Shown piece after piece: positions 8,551 through 16,786 of a DNA stretch of 64,000 nt. Position numbers and translations under genes: made by a program. Below the pieces are notes generated by a model. The model saw nothing but the letters and a program-made list of their open reading frames with translations, searched no databases and was not told the origin of the DNA. The stretch's first letter is position 1. Every line of letters begins with the position of its first letter. Where the stretch lies: NCBI RefSeq assembly GCF_028649395.1, contig NZ_JAQSUW010000017.1, positions 124,001-188,000 of the forward strand, read 5' to 3'. The DNA is from Pseudomonas sp. Gutcm_11s (lineage in GTDB: Bacteria > Pseudomonadota > Gammaproteobacteria > Pseudomonadales > Pseudomonadaceae).

Positions 8551-10187
8551 GCAAGGTACAGAGCGGCGCGGCCGAGGGCGGTTTCCGCCAGGCCATGGCC
8601 TGGCTGCATACCTGGGGCGGGCTGTGGGCCTGCTGGGTGCTGTTCGTGATCTTCCTCACCGGCAGCCTGGGCGTGTTCGACGAGCCCATCACCCGCTGGA
8701 TGAAGCCGCACCTGCCGCAGGCCGCCGAGGCCACCGGCGACACCAGCCTGGACGATGGCTTCGACCGGCCACAGGCCGTGCGCATGGCCCGTACCTGGTT
8801 CGAGGAGAACCAGCCAGACGCGCATTTCTGGGGCATCGGCCTGCCATCGGACGAAGACCCGTCGATCCGTCTGTTCTGGCAGGACCCGCAGGAGAACTTC
8901 CACAACTCCCGCATCGACGCCAGCACCGGCAAACCGGTGGACGGCTCCCGCGAGCGTGACAGCGAAGGCGGTCACCACTTCGTGCACATGCACTTCGAAT
9001 TCCACGGCGGTACCGCCGGCATCTGGTTCGTCGGTGCCTTCACCATGGCCATGCTGGTGGCGCTGGTCAGCGGCATCGTCATCCACAAGCGCATCTTCAA
9101 GGACTTCTTCACCTTCCGTCCGGGCAAGGGCCAGCGCAGCTGGCTGGATGCGCACAACGCATTGTCGGTGCTGAGCCTGCCGTTCCAGCTGATGATCGCC
9201 TACACCGGCCTGGCGACCTTCTACGCGCTATACATGCCGGCCGGCATCCTCGCGCACTACGACAACGAAGAGGCCTACTTCGCCGACCTGCTGACCCAGC
9301 CGCAGCACCAGGAGATCACCGGCATCGCCGCGCCGCTGGCCAAGTTCGACGACCTGCTGTTGCACGCCGAGCAGCAGCTGCAGCGCCCGGCCAGCTTCGT
9401 CAGCATCGAGCACCCCAACGACACCAGTTCCTCGGTGCTGGTGTTCGGCCGCTTCATCGAGAAGCCGGGCGAGTACCGACTGCTCGGCGACGGCGGCGGC
9501 CGGGTGTTCTTCAACGGCGTGACCGGTGAGCAGACCGACGTGCAGATGCCCGGCGAGCTGCGGGGCGGCGCCGCGCAGGACGTGCAGTCGGTGATGGCCA
9601 ACCTGCACTTCGCCGCGTTCGGCGGCCACCTGGTGCGCTGGCTGTACTTCTTCAGCGGCCTGGCCGGCGCGGCCATGCTGGCCACCGGCGCCCTGCTGTT
9701 CATGGTCAAGCGTCGCCAGCGTTCGCTGAACGAGTTCGGCAGCGCCACGCCGCGTGTGTACCGGGTGATCGAAGTGCTCAACGTCGGCACCCTCACCGGC
9801 CTGACCATCGCCTGCGTGGCGTTCTTCTGGGGCAACCGCCTGCTGCCGCTGGGCATCGCCGACCGCCCGGAATGGGAGATCGTGGTGTTCTTCGCCGTCT
9901 GGCTGCTGAGCTTCGTTCACGCTGGCCTGCGTCCTGCTGCGCGGGCCTGGGTCGAGCAGCTGCTGGCGCTGGCCGCCCTGTGCCTGCTGCTGCCGCTGCT
10001 CAACTGGCTGACCGTCGGCGACCAGCTGTTCAGCTACCTGCAGCGCGGTGACGGCGAGCGTGCCGGGGTCGAGCTGGTGGCGCTGGGCACTGGCGTGCTG
10101 TCGCTGTGGGGCGCCTGGCGCCTGACCCGGCCGCGAGTGGCGCCGGCGCGCAATCGCCAGCGCGCCGTCGTGGCGGAGGCGCAGTGA
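8547..10187 (+). CDS. PepSY-associated transmembrane protein (FpvG/PiuB-like)
   Basis: The 546-residue inner-membrane protein has a first helix at about 20-45 (WGGLWACWVLFVIFLTGS) and a large periplasmic region with PepSY-like repeats. Further helices lie near 165-185, 205-230, 360-390 and in a C-terminal bundle. Conserved histidines occur in the HHFVHMHFEFH stretch and near the helix ends. Relatives include FpvG of P. aeruginosa, needed for periplasmic reduction of iron in ferripyoverdine, and PiuB-type proteins. By analogy it may reduce Fe(III) or help release it. It overlaps the genes on both sides (4 nt and 1 nt). Confidence 0.85.
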   Translation: MSKVQSGAAEGGFRQAMAWLHTWGGLWACWVLFVIFLTGSLGVFDEPITRWMKPHLPQAAEATGDTSLDDGFDRPQAVRMARTWFEENQPDAHFWGIGLPSDEDPSIRLFWQDPQENFHNSRIDASTGKPVDGSRERDSEGGHHFVHMHFEFHGGTAGIWFVGAFTMAMLVALVSGIVIHKRIFKDFFTFRPGKGQRSWLDAHNALSVLSLPFQLMIAYTGLATFYALYMPAGILAHYDNEEAYFADLLTQPQHQEITGIAAPLAKFDDLLLHAEQQLQRPASFVSIEHPNDTSSSVLVFGRFIEKPGEYRLLGDGGGRVFFNGVTGEQTDVQMPGELRGGAAQDVQSVMANLHFAAFGGHLVRWLYFFSGLAGAAMLATGALLFMVKRRQRSLNEFGSATPRVYRVIEVLNVGTLTGLTIACVAFFWGNRLLPLGIADRPEWEIVVFFAVWLLSFVHAGLRPAARAWVEQLLALAALCLLLPLLNWLTVGDQLFSYLQRGDGERAGVELVALGTGVLSLWGAWRLTRPRVAPARNRQRAVVAEAQ

Positions 10188-10531
10188 TGACCCTGACCCT
10201 CGCCGTGATTCTCTCCGCCGCGCTCTGCTACGCCGGCATGGCCGGCCTGTGCCTGGCCATGGACCGCCACCACGCCCAGGTGTGGAAGGCCAAGGCGCCC
10301 AATCGCCAGCGCCTGCTGCGCGTGGCCGGCTGGCTGCTGCTGGCGCTGGCCGTATGGCCCTGCGTGCTGATCTGGGGTGGCGCCGTTGGCCCCGTCGTCT
10401 GGTGCGGCATGCTCAGCGTCGGCGCCTTCGTGCTGGTGCTGCTGCTGCCCTATCGTCCGCGTATTGCCGCCCTGCTGGCCGCCGTTGCGGCCGGCGCCGG
10501 CCTGCCGGTGCTGTTGTTGACCGCCGGCTGA
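10187..10531 (+). CDS. DUF3325 membrane protein
   Basis: The 114-residue product has about four hydrophobic helices and a short basic loop (HHAQVWKAKAPNRQR), and matches DUF3325. Its start overlaps the stop of the PepSY gene by one base (TGATG), so the DUF3649-PepSY-DUF3325 trio is translated as a unit. The trio recurs beside siderophore receptors in proteobacteria. No biochemical function is known to me for DUF3325. The pump genes begin 29 nt downstream on the same strand. Confidence 0.8.
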   Translation: MTLTLAVILSAALCYAGMAGLCLAMDRHHAQVWKAKAPNRQRLLRVAGWLLLALAVWPCVLIWGGAVGPVVWCGMLSVGAFVLVLLLPYRPRIAALLAAVAAGAGLPVLLLTAG

Positions 10532-10560
10532 GCCGGCCTCCTTCAAGGAAGATGTAGTAG

Positions 10561-11727
10561 ATGACCTCGCGTTTCTCCCCGCTCCTGCGTCGTGGCCTGG
10601 CGGCCGCCGTGATCCTCGGCGTGCCGGCGCTGATCTGGCTGACCTGGGACGAGGCGGTGGCCTACGACACCGTGGCCATCGGCCGCGGCGACGTCGAGGC
10701 CAGCGTCACCGCCATCGCCACCCTGCAGCCGCGCGAGTCGGTGGACGTCGGCGCCCAGGTGTCCGGCCAGGTCACCCGCCTGCACGTGCAGCCCGGCGAC
10801 CGGGTGGAGAAGGGCCAGCTGCTCGCCGAGATCGACGCCAGCCTGCACCAGGCCTCGGTCGAGGCCGACCGCGCGGCCCTCGACGGCCTGCGCGCGCAGC
10901 TGGCCGAGCAGCAGGCGCAGCTCGACCTGGCGCGCCAGCAGCACCTGCGCCAGCAGCGGCTGGCCGCCGACGAGGCGACCCGCGAGGAAGACGTGCAGAT
11001 CGCCGTCGCCACCCTGCGTTCCGCCGAGGCTCGCCTGCGCCAGCTGCGCGCGCAGATCGCCGAGGCCAGCGCGCGCCTGCGCGGCAATGAGGCGCAGCTG
11101 AGCTACACGCGCATCTACGCACCCATCGCCGGCACGGTGATCGGCGTCGACGTCAAACAGGGCCAGACCCTCAACGCCACCTACCAGACGCCGACCGTGC
11201 TGCGCCTGGCCGACCTCGGCGCGATGACCGCCTGGACCAAGGTGTCCGAGGCCGACATCCGCCGCGTGCGGGTCGACATGCCGCTGTACTTCACCACCCT
11301 CGGTGGCGATGGTCGCCGCTGGCACGGCAAGGTGCGCCAGGTGCTGCCGGCGCCGCCGGTGACGCCGAGCGCCTCCGGCGAGTCCGCCGCGGTGCCGCAG
11401 ACGGTCAAGGCAGTGCAGTACACCGTGCTGTTCGACGTGGCCAACGACGACGGCGAGCTGATGCCGCAGATGACCGCCCAGGTGACCTTCGTCACCGCTG
11501 CCGCGCATGACGTGCTGACTGCGCCGCTGGCCGCCCTGCAGCCGGTGGAGGGCCAGGCCGGGCTGTTCAGCGCTCGCGTGCTGGAAGCTTCCGGCCGTGC
11601 TGCCGCGCGTGAAGTACGCGTAGGTGCGCGCAGCCGCCAGCTGGTGGAGGTGGTCGACGGTCTGGGCGAGGGCGAACTATTGGTCACCGGCGAGCGCGCG
11701 CCCGCGCCGTCGAGGTTCCAGTGGTGA
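10561..11727 (+). CDS. Periplasmic adaptor of a MacAB/PvdRT-type efflux pump
   Basis: The 388-residue membrane-fusion protein has an N-terminal membrane anchor (about 10-28) and a lipoyl-type half motif (VSGQVTRLHVQPGDRV). A long alpha-helical hairpin (about 95-180, rich in Gln, Ala and Arg) is followed by the second lipoyl half (IYAPIAGTVIGVDVKQGQTL) and a beta-barrel. It links the MacB-type ABC transporter encoded next, which it overlaps by 7 nt, to the outer-membrane factor. PvdR, which works in pyoverdine export and recycling, is the closest functional model given the siderophore genes upstream. AAGGA precedes ATG 10561. MacA in macrolide or toxin export is the alternative. Confidence 0.88.
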   Translation: MTSRFSPLLRRGLAAAVILGVPALIWLTWDEAVAYDTVAIGRGDVEASVTAIATLQPRESVDVGAQVSGQVTRLHVQPGDRVEKGQLLAEIDASLHQASVEADRAALDGLRAQLAEQQAQLDLARQQHLRQQRLAADEATREEDVQIAVATLRSAEARLRQLRAQIAEASARLRGNEAQLSYTRIYAPIAGTVIGVDVKQGQTLNATYQTPTVLRLADLGAMTAWTKVSEADIRRVRVDMPLYFTTLGGDGRRWHGKVRQVLPAPPVTPSASGESAAVPQTVKAVQYTVLFDVANDDGELMPQMTAQVTFVTAAAHDVLTAPLAALQPVEGQAGLFSARVLEASGRAAAREVRVGARSRQLVEVVDGLGEGELLVTGERAPAPSRFQW

Positions 11728-13667
11728 GCGACACACCGCTGATCGAACTGCGCGGCATCCGCCGCCGCTACGGAGGGCAGAACGGCGCACCGGAAGTCGA
11801 GGTGCTGCACGGCATCGACCTGCGCATCGCCGCCGGCGAATTCGTCGCCATTGTCGGCAGCTCCGGCTCGGGCAAGTCGACCCTGATGAACCTGCTCGGT
11901 TGCCTCGACCGACCCAGCGCCGGCAGCTACCACTTCGCCGGCCACGATGTCGCCGAACTGGACGCCGACCAGTTGGCCTGGCTACGCCGCGAGGCCTTCG
12001 GCTTCGTGTTCCAGGGCTACCACCTGATCGCCACCGAATCGGCCTGCGAGAACGTCGAGGTGCCGGCGCTGTACGCCGGCATGTCCGCCGACGAGCGTCG
12101 CCAGCGAGCGAGCGCCCTGCTCACCCGCCTGGGCCTGGGCGAGCGCCTGGACTACCGTCCCGGCCAGCTCTCCGGCGGCCAGCAGCAGCGGGTGTCCATC
12201 GCCCGCGCGTTGATGAACGGCGGGCGCATCATCCTCGCTGACGAACCCACCGGCGCTCTCGATTCGCACAGCGGTCGTGAGGTCATGATTCTGCTGCGCG
12301 AGCTGGCGGCGGCCGGGCACACGGTGATCCTGATCACCCACGACCGCGAGGTGGCCGCCCAGGCCCAGCGGGTCATCGAGATCCGCGACGGTGCGATCAT
12401 TGGCGACAGCGGCGCGCAGCCTAATCCGGCCGCCCTGCCGGCGCCGCGCTTCGACGGCATGAGTGTGCACGGCGCTGGCTGGAGCGCCCTTGGCGAGGTG
12501 CTGCGTTCGGCCTGGCGGGTGATGCTGCTGAATCGCTTCCGCACCGCCCTGACCCTGCTTGGCATCGTCATCGGCGTGGCCTCGGTGATCGTCATGCTCG
12601 CCATCGGCCTGGGCACCAAGCAGAAGGTCCTGGCGCAGATGGCCTCGATGGGCGCCACCACCCTCTACCTGTACGCCGCGCAGCCGCCGGAAGGCGGCCC
12701 CTGGGGCGTGCTCAGCGAGGGCGACCTGGAGGCCCTCGGTCGTCTGCCGGAGATTGACCTGTTCACCCCGGTGATCGGCAACCCGCGCATGGTCCAGTAC
12801 GGCAATGCCTCGCGTGACATCTACGTGTTCGCCAGCAACGAGCAGCTGCCGGCGATCCAGCACTGGCCGGTGGCCGAGGGGCGCTTCTTCACCGCCGCCG
12901 AGGATCAGGACCTGGCGCCGGTGGTGGTGCTCGGGCACAAGGCGCGCAAGTTCTTCTTCCGCGACGAACCCAATCCGCTGGGCAAGCAACTGCTGATCGG
13001 CGAGGCGCCGTTCGAGGTCATCGGTGTGATGGCCGAGAAGGGCCGCGAGTCCGGTGCCGACTACTACGACGAGATGGTCTTCATCCCCTACGCCGCAGGG
13101 CGTGCGCGGGTCTACCAGGACATCTCCGAGCCGGAATACGCCGCGCTCACCGCCGCCTCTACCGACCAGGTACAGGCCGCCGAGACCGCCACTCGCGAGC
13201 TGCTGCTGGCGCGCCACGGCCGCGAGGACTTCCAGGTCGACAACGCTGCGGCCAAGGTCCAGGCCGAGGCCGAGACCCAGGACAGCATGACCCGCATGCT
13301 CGGTCTGATCGCCGCCGTGTCGCTGCTGGTCGGCGGCATCGGCGTGATGAACGTGATGCTGATGACGGTGCGCGAGCGCACCCGCGAGATCGGCGTGCGC
13401 ATGGCCACCGGCGCGCGTCAGCGCGACATCCTCCGGCAGTTCCTTGGCGAGGCGGTGCTGGTCACCCTGGTCGGCGGCAGCATCGGCGTGCTGGTCGGCC
13501 TGATCGGCGGCGCGGCACTGCTGGTGGCCGGCGTGCCGCTGATCTTCTCCCTGTCGGCGATGCTGCTGGCGTTCGCCTGCGCGGTGGGCACCGGCCTGCT
13601 GTTCGGCTACCTGCCGGCGAAGACCGCTGCGGCCCTCGACCCGGTCGCCGCCCTGGCCAGCGAATGA
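11721..13667 (+). CDS. MacB/PvdT-type ABC exporter (ATPase fused to permease)
   Basis: The 648-residue protein has an N-terminal ABC ATPase: Walker A GSSGSGKS, signature LSGGQQQR, Walker B IILADEPTGALD and an H-loop ITHD. This is fused to a MacB-type permease: one helix near 275-295, a large periplasmic domain, then three helices with the FtsX fold (MNVMLMTVRERTREIGVRMATGA). Such mechanotransducing pumps move periplasmic cargo through the outer-membrane channel. It is translationally coupled to both neighbours (7-nt and 4-nt overlaps). GTG 11721 or GTG 11724 is the start. Location behind a siderophore receptor suggests siderophore recycling or secretion. Confidence 0.9.
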   Translation: MVSDTPLIELRGIRRRYGGQNGAPEVEVLHGIDLRIAAGEFVAIVGSSGSGKSTLMNLLGCLDRPSAGSYHFAGHDVAELDADQLAWLRREAFGFVFQGYHLIATESACENVEVPALYAGMSADERRQRASALLTRLGLGERLDYRPGQLSGGQQQRVSIARALMNGGRIILADEPTGALDSHSGREVMILLRELAAAGHTVILITHDREVAAQAQRVIEIRDGAIIGDSGAQPNPAALPAPRFDGMSVHGAGWSALGEVLRSAWRVMLLNRFRTALTLLGIVIGVASVIVMLAIGLGTKQKVLAQMASMGATTLYLYAAQPPEGGPWGVLSEGDLEALGRLPEIDLFTPVIGNPRMVQYGNASRDIYVFASNEQLPAIQHWPVAEGRFFTAAEDQDLAPVVVLGHKARKFFFRDEPNPLGKQLLIGEAPFEVIGVMAEKGRESGADYYDEMVFIPYAAGRARVYQDISEPEYAALTAASTDQVQAAETATRELLLARHGREDFQVDNAAAKVQAEAETQDSMTRMLGLIAAVSLLVGGIGVMNVMLMTVRERTREIGVRMATGARQRDILRQFLGEAVLVTLVGGSIGVLVGLIGGAALLVAGVPLIFSLSAMLLAFACAVGTGLLFGYLPAKTAAALDPVAALASE

Positions 13668-15049
13668 ACGAGTTCTCCATGTCCCGATACCCGCTGACCC
13701 TGCTCGCCGCGCTGCTCCTCGCTGGCTGCTCCGCCACACCCGAGGCGCCGGACGCCCTGCCCGCTGCGCCCGCCGAGTGGAACCACGCCGTTGCCGCCGC
13801 TGCGGCGCCGGAGGCGCTGTGGTGGCGCGCCTTCGCCAGCGCCGAGCTGGATGCCCTGGTCGAACGCGGCCTGGCCGACAACTTCGACCTGGCCGCCGCC
13901 GCCGCGCGCCTGCGCCAGGCCGAGGCCAGCGCCCGCGCTGCCGGTGCACCGCTGCTGCCGCGCCTGGACGGCAACCTCGGTGCCAGTCGCGAGGGCCGCT
14001 TGGGCGGCGATGCCGACACCGCTGGCAACCTTTACAGCGGGGGCCTGGCGGCCAGCTACGAGGTCGACCTGTGGGGCCGGCTGTCCGCCGACCGCGAGTC
14101 CGCCGAGGCCGAGCTGGCTGCCAGCCGCTTCGACCGCGACGCCTTGCGCCTGACCCTCAGCGCCAGCCTGACCGAGACCTGGCTGCGCCAGGTGGCGCTG
14201 GCCGAGCGCCTGCGCCTGGCCGAGCTCAACCTGGCCAACGCCGAGAGGGTGCTGGCCACCGTGCAGGCGCGCCAGGCGGCGGGCTCCGCGACGCAATTGG
14301 AACTGGCCCAGCAGCGCGGCCTGGTGGCCGAACAGCGCCGCTCCCGCGAAGAGCTTCGCCAGCAGGCCGACGACGTGCGCAGCGCCCTGGCCGTGCTGCT
14401 CGGCCAAGCGGCGCCGGCCGAGCCGTCGAGTGCCGCGCTGACTGCACTGGTCGCCCCCTCGGCGAGCGCCGGCCTGCCCAGCGAACTGCTGCTGCGCCGC
14501 CCCGACCTGGCCCGCGCCGAGGCGCAGCTGAGCGCCGCCGATGCCGACCTGCGCGCGGCGCGCGCGGCCATGCTGCCGCGGCTGAACCTGTCGGCCGGCG
14601 CCAGTGGCTCCAGCGGAGGCCTCAACCGGGTGTTCGCCGATCCGATCTATTCGTTGGCTGCCGCGCTGACCGCACCGATCTTCGATGGCGGCGCCCTGGC
14701 TGCCGAACGGGATCGCACGGCGGCGCGCCGCGAGGAACTGCTCGCCGCCTACCGGCAGAGCATCGTTGCGGCCTTCGCCGATGTGCAGGTGGCGCTCAAC
14801 GCCGGGGCCGGTGTCGAGGCCCAGTGGCAGGCCCAGCAGGAGGTGCAGGCCCAGGCCGAGCGCGCCCTGCAGCTGGCCGAGCGGCGCTACCGCGCAGGCG
14901 CCGAGGACCTGCTCAACCTGCTCGACGCCCAGCGCACCCTGTACGCCGCCGAGGACCAGAGCGCCCAGCTGCGTCTGGCCCGCCTGCAGGCAAGCGTGGC
15001 CCTGGCGCGGGCGCTGGGTGGTGGCTGGCAGGCTGCTACGGGCGAGTGA
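13664..15049 (+). CDS. Outer-membrane efflux lipoprotein (OpmQ/NodT family)
   Basis: This is a 461-residue TolC-like outer-membrane factor with a lipoprotein signal (lipobox LAGC), two repeats of the OEP domain and the SYEVDLWGR and LLLRRPDLARAEAQL motifs of the NodT group. It completes the tripartite pump with the adaptor and ABC exporter upstream. ATG 13664 overlaps the exporter stop by 4 nt; ATG 13679 five codons later gives a more standard signal peptide and is equally likely. Its 3' end overlaps the convergent HAD gene by 14 bp, so the two transcripts are complementary there and no terminator separates them. Confidence 0.9.
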   Translation: MNEFSMSRYPLTLLAALLLAGCSATPEAPDALPAAPAEWNHAVAAAAAPEALWWRAFASAELDALVERGLADNFDLAAAAARLRQAEASARAAGAPLLPRLDGNLGASREGRLGGDADTAGNLYSGGLAASYEVDLWGRLSADRESAEAELAASRFDRDALRLTLSASLTETWLRQVALAERLRLAELNLANAERVLATVQARQAAGSATQLELAQQRGLVAEQRRSREELRQQADDVRSALAVLLGQAAPAEPSSAALTALVAPSASAGLPSELLLRRPDLARAEAQLSAADADLRAARAAMLPRLNLSAGASGSSGGLNRVFADPIYSLAAALTAPIFDGGALAAERDRTAARREELLAAYRQSIVAAFADVQVALNAGAGVEAQWQAQQEVQAQAERALQLAERRYRAGAEDLLNLLDAQRTLYAAEDQSAQLRLARLQASVALARALGGGWQAATGE

Positions 15050-15686
15050 AGGCCTGCTGCAGCTCGGCCAGCGAGGCGAAGTACCAGGCCGGCGACTCGG
15101 CCATCAGCTCGGCGTGGCTGCCGAAGCCATAACCGATGCCGACGGCCTGCAGGCCATTGCGATGGGCGCCGATCAGGTCGTGCTTGCGGTCGCCGATCAT
15201 CAGCGTCTGCGTCGGGTCCAGGCCTTCCTGCTGCAGCAGGTGGGCGATCAGCTTGACCTTGTCGGTGCGCGTGCCGTCCAGCTCGCTGCCGTAGATCACC
15301 TTGAAGTGGCGGTCGAAACCGAAGTGGCGGGCGATCTCGCGGGCGAACACGGTCGGCTTGCTGGTGGCGATGTACAGGGTGCGGCCCTGTTCGACCAGCT
15401 GCCCGAGCAGCGCGTCGATGCCGTCGAACACGCGGTTCTCGTAAAGGCCGGTGACCTTGAAACGCTCGCGGTAGTGGTTCACCGCCTGCCAGCCCTGTTC
15501 CTCGCTGAGCTGGTAGGTCTGCATGAAGCACTGCAGCAGCGGCGGGCCGATGAAGTGCTCCAGCGCCGCCAGGTCGGGCTCATGGATGTCCAGCTTGGCC
15601 AGGGCGTACTGCACCGAGCGGGTGATGCCCTCGCGCGGGTCGGTGAGGGTGCCGTCGAGGTCGAAGAGGATGTTCTGTGCGTGCAT
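15036..15686 (-). CDS. HAD-family phosphatase (phosphoglycolate phosphatase-like)
   Basis: The 216-residue protein shows all HAD motifs: DLDGTLTD (nucleophile Asp), IATSKP, a Lys in KVIYGSELDGTRTDK and the acidic MIGDRKHD. The helical cap inserted after motif I is of the phosphoglycolate phosphatase/PpaX type. It is a soluble phosphatase of unproven substrate. The start is placed at ATG 15686 because the motif begins a few residues later; an in-frame extension to 15719 is unsupported. It forms the end of a minus-strand run with the exported protein and the gamma carbonic anhydrase upstream, and collides with the pump operon at its 3' end. Confidence 0.88.
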   Translation of the reverse strand: MHAQNILFDLDGTLTDPREGITRSVQYALAKLDIHEPDLAALEHFIGPPLLQCFMQTYQLSEEQGWQAVNHYRERFKVTGLYENRVFDGIDALLGQLVEQGRTLYIATSKPTVFAREIARHFGFDRHFKVIYGSELDGTRTDKVKLIAHLLQQEGLDPTQTLMIGDRKHDLIGAHRNGLQAVGIGYGFGSHAELMAESPAWYFASLAELQQAFTRP

Positions 15687-15706
15687 GGGGGACTCTGTAC
15701 TACGGG

Positions 15707-16123
15707 TTACCAGGTGCAATTGTTGCTGGCGTCGAGGGCGGCCGGGGTTTCTTCGAAGGTAAAAACCTTGCCGCTGGCGGCGGTGTAGGTGAAGGCGAAG
15801 ACCACCGCACCCTGATGGTGGAATGCATAGCGTCCGCCGAGCTTCTCCTCGGCCGGCAGTACTTCCAGCCAGGTACTGCGGAACTCCGAGGGCCGGCCTT
15901 CGACGGCCATCACCTCCTCGCTGTCCTTGAACACGATCGGCAGGCTGCCGGGCTGGCCGCGGTAGTGTACCTGGCCGGCGCCGCGCCAGCCGCCCTGCTC
16001 GTCAGTGAACAGGGTCAGCTGCAGCTGGATCGGCTTGCCGCCGCCGGTCGATTGCAGGCAGCGCACATCGTCGGCCAGGGCCAGCGCTGGGCTCAGCAGG
16101 AGGAGGCCGGCGAGCATTCTCAC
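15707..16123 (-). CDS. Conserved exported protein of unknown function
   Basis: The 138-residue product has a cleavable signal peptide (LLLLSPALALA|DD) and a mature domain with cysteines near the start (VRCLQ) and the very end (NNCTW) that may pair. No known motif is recognised. The start overlaps the stop of the gamma carbonic anhydrase gene by 4 nt, so it is translationally coupled to it. The next gene on the strand, the HAD phosphatase, begins 20 nt later. Probably periplasmic; conserved among pseudomonads next to the same genes as far as I recall. Confidence 0.7.
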   Translation of the reverse strand: MRMLAGLLLLSPALALADDVRCLQSTGGGKPIQLQLTLFTDEQGGWRGAGQVHYRGQPGSLPIVFKDSEEVMAVEGRPSEFRSTWLEVLPAEEKLGGRYAFHHQGAVVFAFTYTAASGKVFTFEETPAALDASNNCTW

Positions 16124-16662
16124 TGGTCGTAGCCCTCGGCCAGGTGCAGGTCCTTGAGCTTCACGTAGTTGGCCGCGCTGTAGGCGAAGAACGCGCGCTC
16201 CTTGTCGCTCAGTGCGCGTGCCTGCTTCACCGGGCTGCCGACGTACAGGTAGCCGCTCTCAAGCACCTTGCCCGGCGGCACTAGGCTGCCGGCGCCGATC
16301 ACCACCTCGTCCTCGACCACCGCGCCGTCCATCACGATGCTGCCCATGCCGACCAGGATGCGGTTGCCCAGGGTGCAGCCGTGCAGGGTGACGTTGTGGC
16401 CGATGGTCACCTCGTCGCCGATCAGCAGCGGGTAGCCGTCCGGGTTGAACGGCCCGGCGTGGGTGATGTGCAGCACGCTGCCGTCCTGCACGCTGGTGCG
16501 CGCGCCGATGCGGATGCGGTGCATATCGCCACGCACCACGGCCATCGGCCAGACCGAGGCGTCCTCGCCCAGCACCACGTCGCCGATCACCACGGCGGAG
16601 GCGTCGACGAAGGCGCGCGGGCCCAGCTGCGGAGCGGTGCCCTGGTAAGTTCGAATCGCCAC
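16120..16662 (-). CDS. Gamma carbonic anhydrase family protein
   Basis: The 180-residue protein is built almost wholly of left-handed beta-helix hexapeptide repeats, as in the YrdA/PaaY/CaiE group. Metal-ligand histidines are in VLHITHAG and IGHNVTLHG, with the usual GMGSIVMDGAVVEDEVVIGAGSLVPPGK coil. Family members bind zinc or iron; carbonic anhydrase activity is variable. GTG 16662 is chosen because GAAGGAG sits 6 nt upstream. It is the first gene of a three-gene minus-strand run (4-nt overlap with the next). The intergenic space to prlC, 124 nt, holds divergent promoters. Confidence 0.88.
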   Translation of the reverse strand: MAIRTYQGTAPQLGPRAFVDASAVVIGDVVLGEDASVWPMAVVRGDMHRIRIGARTSVQDGSVLHITHAGPFNPDGYPLLIGDEVTIGHNVTLHGCTLGNRILVGMGSIVMDGAVVEDEVVIGAGSLVPPGKVLESGYLYVGSPVKQARALSDKERAFFAYSAANYVKLKDLHLAEGYDQ

Positions 16663-16786
16663 GATAGTCTCCTTCAGGCTGCGGATGCCGCCGATTGTAA
16701 TTAACATTCGGCGCATTCCGGTTGTTAAAGGTCGCTCGAGACCCCATAACCTGACTCTGAATTCGCGTAATCAAAGGTGCCTCGCC

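Noticed and set aside
10561..15049. Annotation of the pump as a plain macrolide exporter MacAB
   Set aside because: The sequence alone fits MacAB and PvdRT equally; the linked receptor and PepSY genes favour a siderophore role, so neither gene name was assigned.
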